In this document: in pieces, positions 35,740 through 45,364 of the stretch
How the letters are laid out: each line of letters starts with the position of its first letter
How positions within the stretch are numbered: position 1 is the first letter of the stretch
NCBI GenBank assembly: GCA_011391255.1
Contig: JAABQV010000010.1
Coordinates: 1 to 64,000, forward strand
DNA from: Dechloromonas sp.
GTDB lineage: Bacteria > Pseudomonadota > Gammaproteobacteria > Burkholderiales > Rhodocyclaceae
Reading direction: 5' to 3'
Length of the DNA stretch: 64,000 nucleotides
Translations under genes and position numbers: made by a program
Notes under the pieces: generated by a model
What the model was told of the DNA's origin: nothing
The model's input: only the letters and a program-made list of their open reading frames with translations
Databases searched by the model: none

Positions 35740-37913
35740 CCCGCCCTCCCGATCCGGCCGCCCTGCAAGGCCTGGATAACCTGATCACGCGGACCATCGG
35801 CAATCACCTTACCGTCATCAAGAACGATAACGCGAGTCGCCAGTTCAAGCAGGCTGTTGCGGTGGGTGACGATAATCATCGTCTTGTGGGCAGCCATTTC
35901 TCTTAGGCGTTGCTTAAAGGCGTTTTCTGAGGAAAAATCCATTGAACTCGTTGGCTCATCAAGCAACAGGATCGGCGGATCCATCAGGAATGCCCGCGCA
36001 GCAGCAACGCCCTGGCGTTGTCCGCCGGAAAGAGAGTCGCCACGCTCACCAATCAGCATATCAAAGCCGTCCGGATGACGATTGACGAACTCGGTCAAGC
36101 CACCGGCTTCGGCTGCAGCAACAATTGAAGCGTCATCGGCATACGGCGCACCGATAGAAATATTGTCACGTAGCGAACCGTAAAACAGCGTTAGATCCTG
36201 GGCGATGTAGCCGATATTGCGCCGTAAATCCGCCGGATCGAGCTGCCTGACATCGACACCATCGATCATCACCGCACCCGCAGTCGTCTGGTACAAGCCG
36301 AGCAGGAGTTTTTGCAGCGTGGTTTTCCCAGAACCGATGCGGCCGATGATCACCACTTTTTCACCGGCATTTATTTTGAATGAAGCACCCTTCAACGCCG
36401 GGATTGAGGAATTCGGGTAACTGAAGCCAACATCCTTGAATTCAATATTGCCGCGTAACTCCGGGCGATGAACAAATGAAGCATCGGCCGGGCGCTCAAC
36501 CGGCTTGGCCATGACCTCTTCAAGAGAGGTCAACGATGTCTTGGCATTGTGATACTGCATCAACAAACCGACCATCTGCCCGAGCGGCGCAACTGCGCGG
36601 GAAGCAAGCATGGTGGCGGCGATCATGCCGCCCATGGTCAGCTTGCCATCGGCGATCAAATAGACCCCGATAATGACCACAACAACATTGACCGCCTGCT
36701 GCATCTCCATGGCACCGTTGGTCGCTGCCGCAGATAACAGACGCATCTGGTTGTTGACACGCGAAACAAAGGCGACCGATTTTTCCCACTTTGACTGCAT
36801 CACGCTCTCAGCGCCCTGGGTCTTGATCGTTTCCAGCGCTGTCAAACTTTCAATCAGGGTGGCGTTACGCATGGCACCGGCCCGGTACGTCGTCTCCGAG
36901 AGTTCATGCATCTTGTGCTGCAAAATGTACGCATAAACAATTACCAGTACCAGCATGATCAGCACTGGGATAACCAGCACCCAATGAATCAGGCCAATCA
37001 CTAATACAAATAGCAAGGCAAACGGCAAATCAATAAAGGTTGTTACGGTGGCTGAAGTGATGAAGTCACGCACCGTCTCGAAAGAGCGCAGGTTGGAGGC
37101 AAAGGCACCAACGGCCGCCGGGCGCGACTCCATGCGCACACCAAGCACGCGCTCCATGATTTTGGCTGACAACTGCAAGTCAATTCGTGCACTCGCCAGA
37201 TCAATGAAGTAGCCGCGCAACATGCGCAGCACCATGTCGATGCCGAGCAAGAGGATCACGCCGAGGGCCAGCACCCAAAGCGTCTCCATCGCCCGGTTGG
37301 GCACCACGCGGTCATACACATTCATGGTGAACAAAGGCATCGCTAGCGCGATGACGTTGATCAACAGGGCTGCAGCCAGCACATCACGGTAGACCGGCCA
37401 CTGATCAGACAGCTCACCCCAAAACCAGTGACGAAGTTTGACGTCACCGACTTGTGGCGTACGCTTGTCAAAACGGAAATGTGGTCGTGCGAAAATAGCA
37501 ATGCCGGTATAGCGGGTCTCGAGTTCAGCCCGCGACATCGAAACCGAGCCCTGCCCGGTTTCGGGAAAAAGCAATCGCGCTATTTCGCCAGTTTCATCCC
37601 AACCAAGCAGCACGCACGCCTGGTCTCCTGCGGTCAACAGCACCGCAGGCAGCAAAATCGAATCAATCTTCTCCAGCGGACGGCGCAAAACCTTGGCCGA
37701 CAAACCGGAACGACTGGCCGCACGGGCAAACAGGGATGGGGTTAGCGTACCCTTTTCGAGAGGCAAGCCGGCAATCAAGGCCGCGCGCGTACTCGGGCGC
37801 CCATGAATACGGGTAAGCTCAACCAGGCAATCGAGCAAGGGGTCGAGGTGAAGAATGTCTTCACGCACGCCAACGCTCCCCGAGTCTGAATTTATATTTA
37901 GTTCTTTTTCCAT
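35736..37913 (-). CDS. Type I secretion ABC exporter (LapB type)
   Basis: This protein of about 725 residues has an N-terminal C39-like domain (about 15-150) without a catalytic Cys, so it binds but does not cleave its substrate. Six membrane helices follow (about 165-440), then an ABC ATPase domain with IGRIGSGKTTLQKLLLG (Walker A), LSGGQRQGVAAARAFL and PPILLLDEPTSSMD. This layout is typical of exporters of large LapA/RTX adhesins. The start at 37913 (MEKELNINS) is chosen because AAAGGTGG lies 5 bases upstream. It is the first gene of the operon ABC-hlyD-luxR, followed by the adhesin. Confidence 0.94.
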   Translation of the reverse strand: MEKELNINSDSGSVGVREDILHLDPLLDCLVELTRIHGRPSTRAALIAGLPLEKGTLTPSLFARAASRSGLSAKVLRRPLEKIDSILLPAVLLTAGDQACVLLGWDETGEIARLLFPETGQGSVSMSRAELETRYTGIAIFARPHFRFDKRTPQVGDVKLRHWFWGELSDQWPVYRDVLAAALLINVIALAMPLFTMNVYDRVVPNRAMETLWVLALGVILLLGIDMVLRMLRGYFIDLASARIDLQLSAKIMERVLGVRMESRPAAVGAFASNLRSFETVRDFITSATVTTFIDLPFALLFVLVIGLIHWVLVIPVLIMLVLVIVYAYILQHKMHELSETTYRAGAMRNATLIESLTALETIKTQGAESVMQSKWEKSVAFVSRVNNQMRLLSAAATNGAMEMQQAVNVVVVIIGVYLIADGKLTMGGMIAATMLASRAVAPLGQMVGLLMQYHNAKTSLTSLEEVMAKPVERPADASFVHRPELRGNIEFKDVGFSYPNSSIPALKGASFKINAGEKVVIIGRIGSGKTTLQKLLLGLYQTTAGAVMIDGVDVRQLDPADLRRNIGYIAQDLTLFYGSLRDNISIGAPYADDASIVAAAEAGGLTEFVNRHPDGFDMLIGERGDSLSGGQRQGVAAARAFLMDPPILLLDEPTSSMDFSSENAFKQRLREMAAHKTMIIVTHRNSLLELATRVIVLDDGKVIADGPRDQVIQALQGGRIGRAG

Positions 37914-37978
37914 CACCCCACCTTTGATGGTCAAAATCATAGCCTAGTTCAGTAGCACGGTATGTGATAAATCCCACA

Positions 37979-38004
37979 AAAAAGGCGGCCGGAGCCGCCT
38001 TTTT
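37979..38004 (-). terminator. Terminator after hppA
   Basis: GGCGGC and GCCGCC arms with flanking A and T runs (37979-37989 and 37994-38004) form a strong stem. Read on the minus strand it ends the hppA cluster, 16 bp after the hppA stop. It separates that cluster from the secretion operon. Confidence 0.88.
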
Positions 38005-38019
38005 AAGACTTTCGTCGTA

Positions 38020-40086
38020 TTAAGCAATTAACGGAACGATAAGCAGCGCCACCAGATTGATAATTTTGATCAACGGATTGATCGCCGGACCAGCGGTGTC
38101 CTTGTAAGGATCGCCAACCGTATCACCGGTTACAGCCGCTTTGTGCGCATCCGAGCCTTTACCGCCAAAATGACCATCTTCGATGTATTTCTTGGCGTTA
38201 TCCCAGGCGCCGCCACCCGTCGTCATTGAAATGGCAACAAACAAGCCGGTAACGATGGTACCGACCAGCAAGCCGCCGAGTGCCTGCGGCCCAAGCAAAA
38301 GGCCAACCGCGATCGGCACAGCAATCGGCAAAATCGATGGAATCATCATTTCCTTGATCGCGGCCACAGTAAGCATATCGACAGCACGGGAGTAATCCGG
38401 CTTGGCCGTACCTTCCATGATGCCAGGGATTTCCTTGAACTGACGACGCACTTCCATCACCACAGCGCTGGCCGAACGACCGACCGCTTCCATCGCCATC
38501 GCACCGAACAGGTAAGGAATCAGGCCACCGATGAAGAGGCCGATGATCACCAGATGGTTCGACAAGTCGAAGGTAAAAGCCTTGCCGGATACTGCTTCCA
38601 GACCGTGCGTGTAGTCAGCAAAAAGCACCAGTGCAGCGAGGCCGGCGGAACCGATAGCGTAACCCTTGGTTACTGCTTTGGTCGTATTACCAACGGCATC
38701 CAGCGGATCGGTAACGTCACGGACTTCCTTCGGCAGGCCAGCCATCTCGGCAATACCACCCGCATTGTCGGTAATCGGGCCGTAGGCGTCGAGCGCCACG
38801 ACAATACCGGCCATCGACAGCATCGAGGTGGCAGCGATTGCGATACCAAACAGACCGCCCATCGCATGCGCAGCAAAAATTGCAGCACAAACCGACAACA
38901 CCGGCCAGGCGGTAGATTTCATCGAAATACCGATACCGGCGATAATGTTTGTCGCATGACCGGTCTGGCAGGAAGAAGCGACGTGCTTGACCGGCGGATA
39001 GTCAGTACCGGTGTAGTACTCGGTGATCCAGACCAGCGCTGCAGTCAGCACCAGGCCAGCGACGGAGCAGCCAAACATGGTCATGGTGTTGATCACCGTA
39101 CCATCCGGCAACGTTGCCCCCGCTCCGATCAACCAAGCGGTAACCGGGTAATAGGCGGCCAGTGCGAGCACAGCAGCGACAATCAGGCCGCGATAAAGGG
39201 CGGCCATGATCTTGCCGCCTTCGGTTGCCTTGACAAAATAGCAGCCGACGATCGACGCGATGATCGAGACGCCTCCCAGTGCCAGCGGATAGACCACCAG
39301 GTTTTCACCGAGGCCGCTCGCAGTCTTGATGATCAGCGCGGCTAGCACCATCGTTGCCACCACCGTCACGGCATAAGTTTCAAAAAGGTCAGCCGCCATG
39401 CCAGCGCAGTCGCCAACGTTATCGCCGACGTTATCGGCGATAACCGCCGGGTTGCGCGGGTCGTCTTCCGGAATGCCAGCTTCCACCTTACCCACCAGGT
39501 CAGCGCCGACGTCAGCGCCCTTGGTGAAGATACCGCCACCAAGCCGGGCGAAGATTGAAATCAGCGACGAACCAAAGGCAAGGCCGACCAGCGGTTCAAT
39601 CACATGGTGCAAATCCGCTCCAGCACCATTAACCGATTTCAGGAATACGTAATAACCGGCCACGCCAAGCAAGCCAAGTCCAACGACCAGCATCCCGGTA
39701 ATCGCGCCGCCCTTGAAGGCAACGTCGAGGGCGGCTGCAATGCCGTGACGGGCCGCTTCGGCGGTCCGCACATTGGCCCGCACCGACACATTCATGCCGA
39801 TGAAGCCTGCCGCACCGGAAAGTACCGCTCCAATCATGAACCCAAAGGCTGTCAGCCAACCCAACTGAGGCACAAAGCCAATGAGCAGGAAAAGCACAAC
39901 GCCAACTACGGCGATGGTTTTGTATTGTCGGCTGAGATAAGCCTCAGCCCCTTCCTGAATCGCCTTGGCAATTTCCTGCATACGCTCGTTACCGGCAGGC
40001 AACGCGAGAATCTGTTTGCTGGAAATCCAGCCATACAGCACGGCTAATACGGCGCAAGCAAGCGCAAGCAACAACGGATTCGACAT
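38020..40086 (-). CDS. hppA: Membrane proton-pumping pyrophosphatase
   Basis: This 688-residue integral membrane protein has about 16 hydrophobic segments. The PPi-binding motif [22 protein letters not shown] (written here as its DVGADLVGK core) is followed by [18 protein letters not shown], and the second acidic cluster ends in [21 protein letters not shown]. It couples PPi hydrolysis to proton export. The cation-selectivity site reads GNTTKAVT. A Lys rather than Ala there marks the potassium-independent subclass. It is cotranscribed with pfp, 30 bp upstream. Together they suggest an energy-saving PPi cycle. Confidence 0.96.
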   Translation of the reverse strand: MSNPLLLALACAVLAVLYGWISSKQILALPAGNERMQEIAKAIQEGAEAYLSRQYKTIAVVGVVLFLLIGFVPQLGWLTAFGFMIGAVLSGAAGFIGMNVSVRANVRTAEAARHGIAAALDVAFKGGAITGMLVVGLGLLGVAGYYVFLKSVNGAGADLHHVIEPLVGLAFGSSLISIFARLGGGIFTKGADVGADLVGKVEAGIPEDDPRNPAVIADNVGDNVGDCAGMAADLFETYAVTVVATMVLAALIIKTASGLGENLVVYPLALGGVSIIASIVGCYFVKATEGGKIMAALYRGLIVAAVLALAAYYPVTAWLIGAGATLPDGTVINTMTMFGCSVAGLVLTAALVWITEYYTGTDYPPVKHVASSCQTGHATNIIAGIGISMKSTAWPVLSVCAAIFAAHAMGGLFGIAIAATSMLSMAGIVVALDAYGPITDNAGGIAEMAGLPKEVRDVTDPLDAVGNTTKAVTKGYAIGSAGLAALVLFADYTHGLEAVSGKAFTFDLSNHLVIIGLFIGGLIPYLFGAMAMEAVGRSASAVVMEVRRQFKEIPGIMEGTAKPDYSRAVDMLTVAAIKEMMIPSILPIAVPIAVGLLLGPQALGGLLVGTIVTGLFVAISMTTGGGAWDNAKKYIEDGHFGGKGSDAHKAAVTGDTVGDPYKDTAGPAINPLIKIINLVALLIVPLIA

Positions 40087-40116
40087 CTCTTCCCCCTTTT
40101 TGTGGCAAACAAAAAA

Positions 40117-41376
40117 TCAGACCTTGAACGTCTCCAGCTTTCTTTCTATGGATATGTTCTTCAAACGAACATAGTCAGGTAGACCTTTACGATACGGTGG
40201 CGGATCCTCCCCCTCGATCAACGGCTGCAAATATGTGCGGCAGGCATCGGTGATATGAAAACCGTCCGCCGTAATGAATTCAGCCGGCATCTTGCGCTCT
40301 ACGTTGGCAATATCCTTGAGCGGCGCTTCGCCGATTTCCCAGCGATACGGCGCATCGGCCAAACGCTCGATGGTTGCCATCATGGCATTTTTGCCCTGCA
40401 AAGCGAGGTTGACCGCAGCAATGCCCAATGCGTGCGCCTGCTCGACGTCAGTCCGCGATGACTGATGGCGCGCCGAGCGCTGCAGGTAATCAGCGAGCGC
40501 CCAGTGATATTTGAAGCCCAATTTGTCCTTGACCAGTTGCGCGACAATCTGCCCAACACCACCGAGTTGTGAATGCCCAAAAGCATCCTTGGTACCAGAA
40601 TCAGCGATCAGCTTGCCATCCGCGCCAGACAGCCCCTCAGAGACAGCGATGGTGCAATAGCCATACTGATCGACGCATTCCTGCACCCGGGCGAGGAATT
40701 TTTCCGGATTGAACGGCACTTCCGGGAACAACAAAATATGTGGCGGTTCGCCGACATTTTCAGAGGCCAGCCCACAAGCCGCTGTAATCCAGCCGGCGTG
40801 GCGCCCCATCACTTCGAGAACGAAAATCTTGGTGGAAGTACGCGCCATTGAAGCAACGTCATAACCCGCTTCGCGGATTGAGGTCGCAACATACTTGGCG
40901 ACCGAACCGAAACCGGGGCAGCAATCGGTTAGCGGCAGATCGTTATCGACAGTTTTGGGGATACCAACGCAAACTACCGGATAGCCCAATTTCTCGGCGA
41001 TCTGCGAGACCTTCCAGGCGGTATCCATCGAATCATTGCCGCCGTTGTAGAAGAAATAACCGATGTCGTGCGCCTTGAAAACTTCGATCAGGCGCTCGTA
41101 TTGGGCGCGATGATCTTCCAGGCTTTTCAATTTGTAGCGGCAGGAGCCGAAGGCGCCACCCGGCGTGTAACGCAGGCGGGCAATATCTTCGTCAGATTCG
41201 AGACTGGTATCGATCAGGTCTTCGGTCAGGGCGCCGACGATGCCATCGCGGCCGGCATAGACTTTGCCGATCTTGTCGGGATGGCGGCGTGCTTCCTGGA
41301 TCAGGCCGCACGCCGAACTGTTGATGACGGAGGTAACGCCTCCGGATTGTGCGTAGAAGGCGTTTTTTACCGTCAT
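40117..41376 (-). CDS. pfp: PPi-dependent 6-phosphofructokinase
   Basis: This 419-residue protein phosphorylates fructose-6-phosphate reversibly with PPi. The donor-site motifs are of the PPi type: YNGGNDSMDTA (Asp after GGN, where ATP enzymes have Gly) and GIPKTVDNDLP (Lys in PKTVDND). The catalytic D-x-D lies in TVDND. MARTSTKIFVLEVMGRHAGWI is the sugar-phosphate site region. It lies between adk and hppA on the same strand with gaps of 10 and 30 bp. HppA would consume or balance the PPi used or made here. Confidence 0.94.
   Translation of the reverse strand: MTVKNAFYAQSGGVTSVINSSACGLIQEARRHPDKIGKVYAGRDGIVGALTEDLIDTSLESDEDIARLRYTPGGAFGSCRYKLKSLEDHRAQYERLIEVFKAHDIGYFFYNGGNDSMDTAWKVSQIAEKLGYPVVCVGIPKTVDNDLPLTDCCPGFGSVAKYVATSIREAGYDVASMARTSTKIFVLEVMGRHAGWITAACGLASENVGEPPHILLFPEVPFNPEKFLARVQECVDQYGYCTIAVSEGLSGADGKLIADSGTKDAFGHSQLGGVGQIVAQLVKDKLGFKYHWALADYLQRSARHQSSRTDVEQAHALGIAAVNLALQGKNAMMATIERLADAPYRWEIGEAPLKDIANVERKMPAEFITADGFHITDACRTYLQPLIEGEDPPPYRKGLPDYVRLKNISIERKLETFKV
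40387..40419 (-). repeat. Uptake-like motif copy 12
   Basis: GCTGCGGTCAAC (40419-40408, minus), then CTCG, CTTTG, CAGGGC and AAAAAT. It is inside pfp. Confidence 0.5.
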
Positions 41377-41386
41377 TTCACTTCAC

Positions 41387-42058
<672 letters not shown>

Positions 42059-42115
42059 TTAAGCAAAAATTTTTGTTATCAGCGTGAGTTGGAGCTGTTC
42101 TCTAAGGGCGAAAAA

Positions 42116-42907
42116 TTACTCGCTATTTCGAGCATGGTCAAACAGTTTGCGCATCCGCTCTGCATCTTCAGGCGTATCAACGCCAGCGGCCGGTGCCGAG
42201 GCGACCAGCGTGACGCTTATCCGGTAGCCGTGCCAGAGGGCACGTAACTGCTCCAGCGATTCAAATTGTTCAGTCGGCGCTACGGTCAACCCGGAAAAAG
42301 CCCGTAAAAAACTGGCGCGATAGGCATAGAGACCAACATGGCGATAGGCCGGAAAATCACCAGGCAAGGTCTCGCCACCGTTCTCGCTAGCGAAATGATC
42401 GCGCGCGTAGGGAATCGGCGCCCGCGAAAAATAAGCGGCATCGCCATCGGCCCGGCAAACCACCTTGACGACATTGGGGTTGAAAAAGTCGGCGGCATCA
42501 TGGATCGGGTGCGCAACGGTCGCAATATCGGCGCCACTGGCCGCCAACTGGCGCGCCGTCTGAACAATCAACGCCGGATCAATCAGCGGCTCGTCGCCCT
42601 GCACATTGACGACGATGGTATCGCCACGCCAGCCACGCTGCTCAACTACTTCAGCCAGTCGATCAGTGCCGGTCAGGTGATCACCGCGCGTCATCACCGC
42701 AGCAAACTCATGGGCCTCGACAGCATCACGCACGCCCTGATGATCGGTCGCTACCCAGATTTCTTCGGCACCGGACAAATGTGCCTGCTCCGCCACCCGG
42801 ACAACCATCGGCTTGCCAGCGAGATCGAGCAGCGGTTTACCCGGCAGCCGGGTCGACGCATAACGCGCCGGAATGACGACTTTAAAGGCGAACGGCAAAC
42901 CGCTCAC
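42116..42907 (-). CDS. kdsB: CMP-KDO synthetase
   Basis: This 263-residue protein activates KDO with CTP for lipopolysaccharide core synthesis. It shows [25 protein letters not shown] at the N-terminus (here the RLPGKPL nucleotide loop), [30 protein letters not shown] and [12 protein letters not shown]. The start is GTG at 42907, overlapping the stop of the trm112-like gene. It is in a lipid A/LPS cluster with lpxK. Confidence 0.96.
   Translation of the reverse strand: MSGLPFAFKVVIPARYASTRLPGKPLLDLAGKPMVVRVAEQAHLSGAEEIWVATDHQGVRDAVEAHEFAAVMTRGDHLTGTDRLAEVVEQRGWRGDTIVVNVQGDEPLIDPALIVQTARQLAASGADIATVAHPIHDAADFFNPNVVKVVCRADGDAAYFSRAPIPYARDHFASENGGETLPGDFPAYRHVGLYAYRASFLRAFSGLTVAPTEQFESLEQLRALWHGYRISVTLVASAPAAGVDTPEDAERMRKLFDHARNSE
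42279..42311 (+). repeat. Uptake-like motif copy 13
   Basis: GCTACGGTCAAC (42279-42290, plus), then CCGG, AAAAA, GCCCGT and AAAAAA. It is inside kdsB. Confidence 0.6.
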
Positions 42908-43077
42908 TCGCCCTCCGCCAGCGGGCGCGCCTCGTCTTCAAGCATCACCGGGATATCGTCACGAATCGGGAAAGCTAGTTTGCAGGGCTTGCAGACCAGT
43001 TCCTTGTCGACCTTGCGGTAATCGAGATTGCTTTTGCAAATCGGGCAAACAAGAATTTCAAGCAGCCTGGCGTCCAT
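42904..43077 (-). CDS. Trm112/YcaR-family small zinc-ribbon protein
   Basis: This 57-residue protein begins [18 protein letters not shown] and continues with [19 protein letters not shown], with two CxxC pairs that would bind zinc. This is the YcaR/Trm112 pattern. In many proteobacteria the gene sits between lpxK and kdsB, as here. The eukaryotic relative activates methyltransferases, but the bacterial role is not established. It overlaps lpxK by 20 bp and kdsB by 4 bp, so translation is tightly coupled. Confidence 0.93.
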   Translation of the reverse strand: MDARLLEILVCPICKSNLDYRKVDKELVCKPCKLAFPIRDDIPVMLEDEARPLAEGE

Positions 43078-44059
43078 CGCGTAGTTTCTCCAGAATTAGA
43101 TCAATCAAAGCCGGCGAAAGCTCGGCTTCGACCGGCAAAACCCAAGCTTCACCTGAGGTTAGACCGGCACATTTTACTGCATCCTTCTCGGTCATCAGGA
43201 GGATGCCGTCCTTGGCGAAAGCTAGATCAGACGCACAGTAAGCATGATGATCGGGGAACGGTTGTGCTTCAAAGCGCAGACCCAGACTTTTCAATGTGCG
43301 AAAAAACCGGACCGGATCGCCGATACCGGCCAGCGCATAAAGTTTTTTGCCAGCGAAATAGTCTGCCGGTGCGCGTTGCGAGACATTGTCCAGCCGGTAA
43401 AACTCGCTGGCCAGCAAACTCATCGCGAACTGCGGCACCTGCGATGGCATTTTTTCGCCGGAAAAATTATTGCAAATAATCGCGTCGACCGTATCAAGCC
43501 GGGATAGCGGCTCACGGAGCGGGCCGAGCGGCAGTCGCCAGCCGTTGCCGGTGCCGCGACCATCGAAAACCACCAGTTCGACATCGCGCGCCAGCCGGTA
43601 ATGCTGTAATCCGTCGTCGCAAAGAATCAGATTCACCTCGGGGTGTGCGGCGAGCAGAGCCTGCCCAGCGGCAACGCGGTCGCGCGCAACCCAGACCGGC
43701 ACAACGACACGCCTGGCGAGCAAAAGCGCTTCGTCACCCACTTCAACCGGGTCAGATGCTGCCATCACCTCGCGTGGCAGCGCATTATTTCCACCGTAGC
43801 CCCGGCTGACAATCCCCGGCTTGAACCCACGCAATACCAACTGTTGCCCCAACCACAAGGTAAGCGGTGTTTTGCCAGCACCGCCAACGGTAATATTGCC
43901 GACGACTATCACCGGCACCGACAACTTTTCCGGCTGCGTCAGCCAGCGCTTGAGCGTCGACAAGACAACAAACAGTCCATTGAGCGGCAGCAAAAGCCAC
44001 AACGCCGGCGGGAGCCGGCGTTGATCAAACCATAGGCGCTGTAGCCAGCGTGCAAACAT
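43058..44059 (-). CDS. lpxK: Tetraacyldisaccharide 4'-kinase
   Basis: This 333-residue protein phosphorylates the lipid A disaccharide at the inner membrane. It has an N-terminal membrane helix ([21 protein letters not shown]), the P-loop [29 protein letters not shown] and [23 protein letters not shown], which holds the catalytic DDGLQ. The C-terminal lobe has [19 protein letters not shown] and [11 protein letters not shown]. Its start codon overlaps the exbD stop. Confidence 0.96.
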   Translation of the reverse strand: MFARWLQRLWFDQRRLPPALWLLLPLNGLFVVLSTLKRWLTQPEKLSVPVIVVGNITVGGAGKTPLTLWLGQQLVLRGFKPGIVSRGYGGNNALPREVMAASDPVEVGDEALLLARRVVVPVWVARDRVAAGQALLAAHPEVNLILCDDGLQHYRLARDVELVVFDGRGTGNGWRLPLGPLREPLSRLDTVDAIICNNFSGEKMPSQVPQFAMSLLASEFYRLDNVSQRAPADYFAGKKLYALAGIGDPVRFFRTLKSLGLRFEAQPFPDHHAYCASDLAFAKDGILLMTEKDAVKCAGLTSGEAWVLPVEAELSPALIDLILEKLRDGRQAA

Positions 44060-44475
44060 TAGCGAGGCGTTTGAGTGGCGAAGGAAATTCGTGGGTAGCC
44101 GGCGGTTTGTGCCGCCTGCATGACATCAACGACAGCCTGATGGGTAGCCTTGGCATCGGCATTAATGACTATCACCGGATCCTGACGCTCACCTGCCGCA
44201 CGGCGCAGGCCATCGGCAATGCTCTTTACATCAGTTACGGTTAACGGCGATTTGTTGATCAAAACCTGCCCGGCTGAAGTCACCGCCACATCAATCTCGT
44301 TCGGTTGCTCAACCTGCTTGGTCGCGTCAGCTGTTGGCAGATTGATTTCGAGACCTGAGGTTTTTGAATAGGTGGTCGTCAGCATCAGGAAAATAATGAT
44401 CACCAACAGCACGTCGATCATCGGGATCAGGTTGATTTCCGGCTCTTCATGAGAGCGGCCGCGCTGAAAATTCAT
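44059..44475 (-). CDS. exbD: ExbD/TolR-family energy transducer
   Basis: This 138-residue protein has one membrane helix (about residues 18-38, INLIPMIDVLLVIIIFLML) with the conserved Asp in PMIDV that carries protons. A periplasmic domain follows (INLPTADATK, VTDVKSIADGLRRAAG, VIVINADAKATHQAVVDVMQAA). It forms a proton-driven motor with the ExbB-like protein encoded 3 bp upstream. No TonB gene is adjacent, so the partner protein is unknown. In betaproteobacteria this pair commonly precedes lpxK. Confidence 0.92.
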   Translation of the reverse strand: MNFQRGRSHEEPEINLIPMIDVLLVIIIFLMLTTTYSKTSGLEINLPTADATKQVEQPNEIDVAVTSAGQVLINKSPLTVTDVKSIADGLRRAAGERQDPVIVINADAKATHQAVVDVMQAAQTAGYPRISFATQTPR

Positions 44476-44478
44476 GAC

Positions 44479-45084
44479 TTACTTCCGATCACCGTGCATG
44501 TACTCAACAAGACGAACCGCCTGCTGCTCCATCTCGACGACAAAGCCATCGACCTGAGCGCGGAAATGACGCCAGAAAATCAGGCTGGGAATCGCGATAA
44601 ATATGCCGAACCCGGTGTTGTAGAGCGCAATCGCAATACCGCTCGCCAGTTGTTGCGGGTTGGTACCGGTCGGCGACTGCGAACCGAAAATCTCGATCAT
44701 CCCGACCACAGTACCGAACAGACCCATCAGCGGGCTGATCGAGGCAATCGTTCCGAGCGTCGTCAGATAGCGATTCAGCTCATGGGCAACCGCGCCGCCA
44801 GCTTCCTCAATCGACTCCTTCATAATTTCGCGTGAGGTGTTGACGTTGCGCAAGCCCGCTGAAAGCACACGACCCAGAGGCGAATGGCGCTCAAGTTCTT
44901 CGAGCAGCTTGTCATTATTGGCACCGCGCTTGAACTCGCCAACCGCGCGCTGCAACAAACCGCCAGGCACCACCTTGGCTCGACGCAAAGCCAGCAGACG
45001 CTCGATAATCAAAGCAACGGAAATAACGGAGGCCAGAAGAAGCGGCCAGATTGGCCAACCGGCAGCCTGAACAATTGCGAACAC
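44479..45084 (-). CDS. exbB: ExbB/TolQ/MotA-family proton channel protein
   Basis: From the GTG at 45084 the protein has 201 residues. It has three membrane helices (about 5-25, 110-135 and 150-180) and the family core LTTLGTIASISPLMGLFGTVVGMIEIF, here recognised by its PLMGLFGTVVGM part. The GTG start is preferred because GAGGA lies about 6 bases upstream and it opens with the first helix. The frame stays open 41 codons further up, but that part covers a palindrome and reads as non-coding. It is the first gene of the cluster running to hppA. Confidence 0.9.
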   Translation of the reverse strand: MFAIVQAAGWPIWPLLLASVISVALIIERLLALRRAKVVPGGLLQRAVGEFKRGANNDKLLEELERHSPLGRVLSAGLRNVNTSREIMKESIEEAGGAVAHELNRYLTTLGTIASISPLMGLFGTVVGMIEIFGSQSPTGTNPQQLASGIAIALYNTGFGIFIAIPSLIFWRHFRAQVDGFVVEMEQQAVRLVEYMHGDRK

Positions 45085-45126
45085 GGAGAATCCTCGCAGA
45101 AATAATAGCCCATGATTTTGCCCTGC

Positions 45127-45150
45127 ACGGGGCTTGCCGGCAAGCCCCGT
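45127..45150. repeat. Perfect 24-bp palindrome upstream of exbB
   Basis: A gapless perfect palindrome (12-base arms, centre GCC/GGC) with core GGGGCTTGCCGGCAAGCCCC. It lies between the divergent exbB and xseA starts, 43 bp from exbB. It could be an operator or a short extragenic repeat. I saw no other copy in the window. Confidence 0.7.
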
Positions 45151-45169
45151 CATTCGGGCGCCAGCAGGT

Positions 45170-45192
45170 TTATCCCCAGAATCTGTGGATAA
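45170..45192. promoter_or_regulatory. Inverted pair of DnaA-box-like sites
   Basis: TTATCCCCA (45170-45178, one mismatch) faces TGTGGATAA (45184-45192), whose reverse complement is the perfect DnaA box TTATCCACA. They lie in the exbB/xseA divergent region. DnaA control of one of these genes is possible. This is not a replication origin by content. Confidence 0.45.
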
Positions 45193-45364
45193 GTCTGTGA
45201 ATCGCATGTCAACACGATCGCTAAGCCCTTACTTGGAAAGGGTTTTTCTTGCCCCGCATCAAAACTAGGCATATTGTTTAATTCAATAAAAATCAATTGC
45301 TTAGCCACAGCAAAAAAGATGCTCGCATCGCCTCTCCGGCACTACCGCGCTACAATTCTGTTTT

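Noticed and set aside
37621-37650. Another uptake-like core (CCTGCGGTCAAC) in the secretion ABC gene
   Set aside because: The core is partial and no A/T tracts follow; likewise the octamer hits near 7669, 16605, 26352, 48225, 48488, 50165, 55669 and 60513 lack convincing tracts, so they were not annotated as copies.
45170-45192. Replication origin at the DnaA-like boxes
   Set aside because: Only two boxes, no A/T-rich unwinding region or further boxes, and no dnaA/dnaN neighbourhood.
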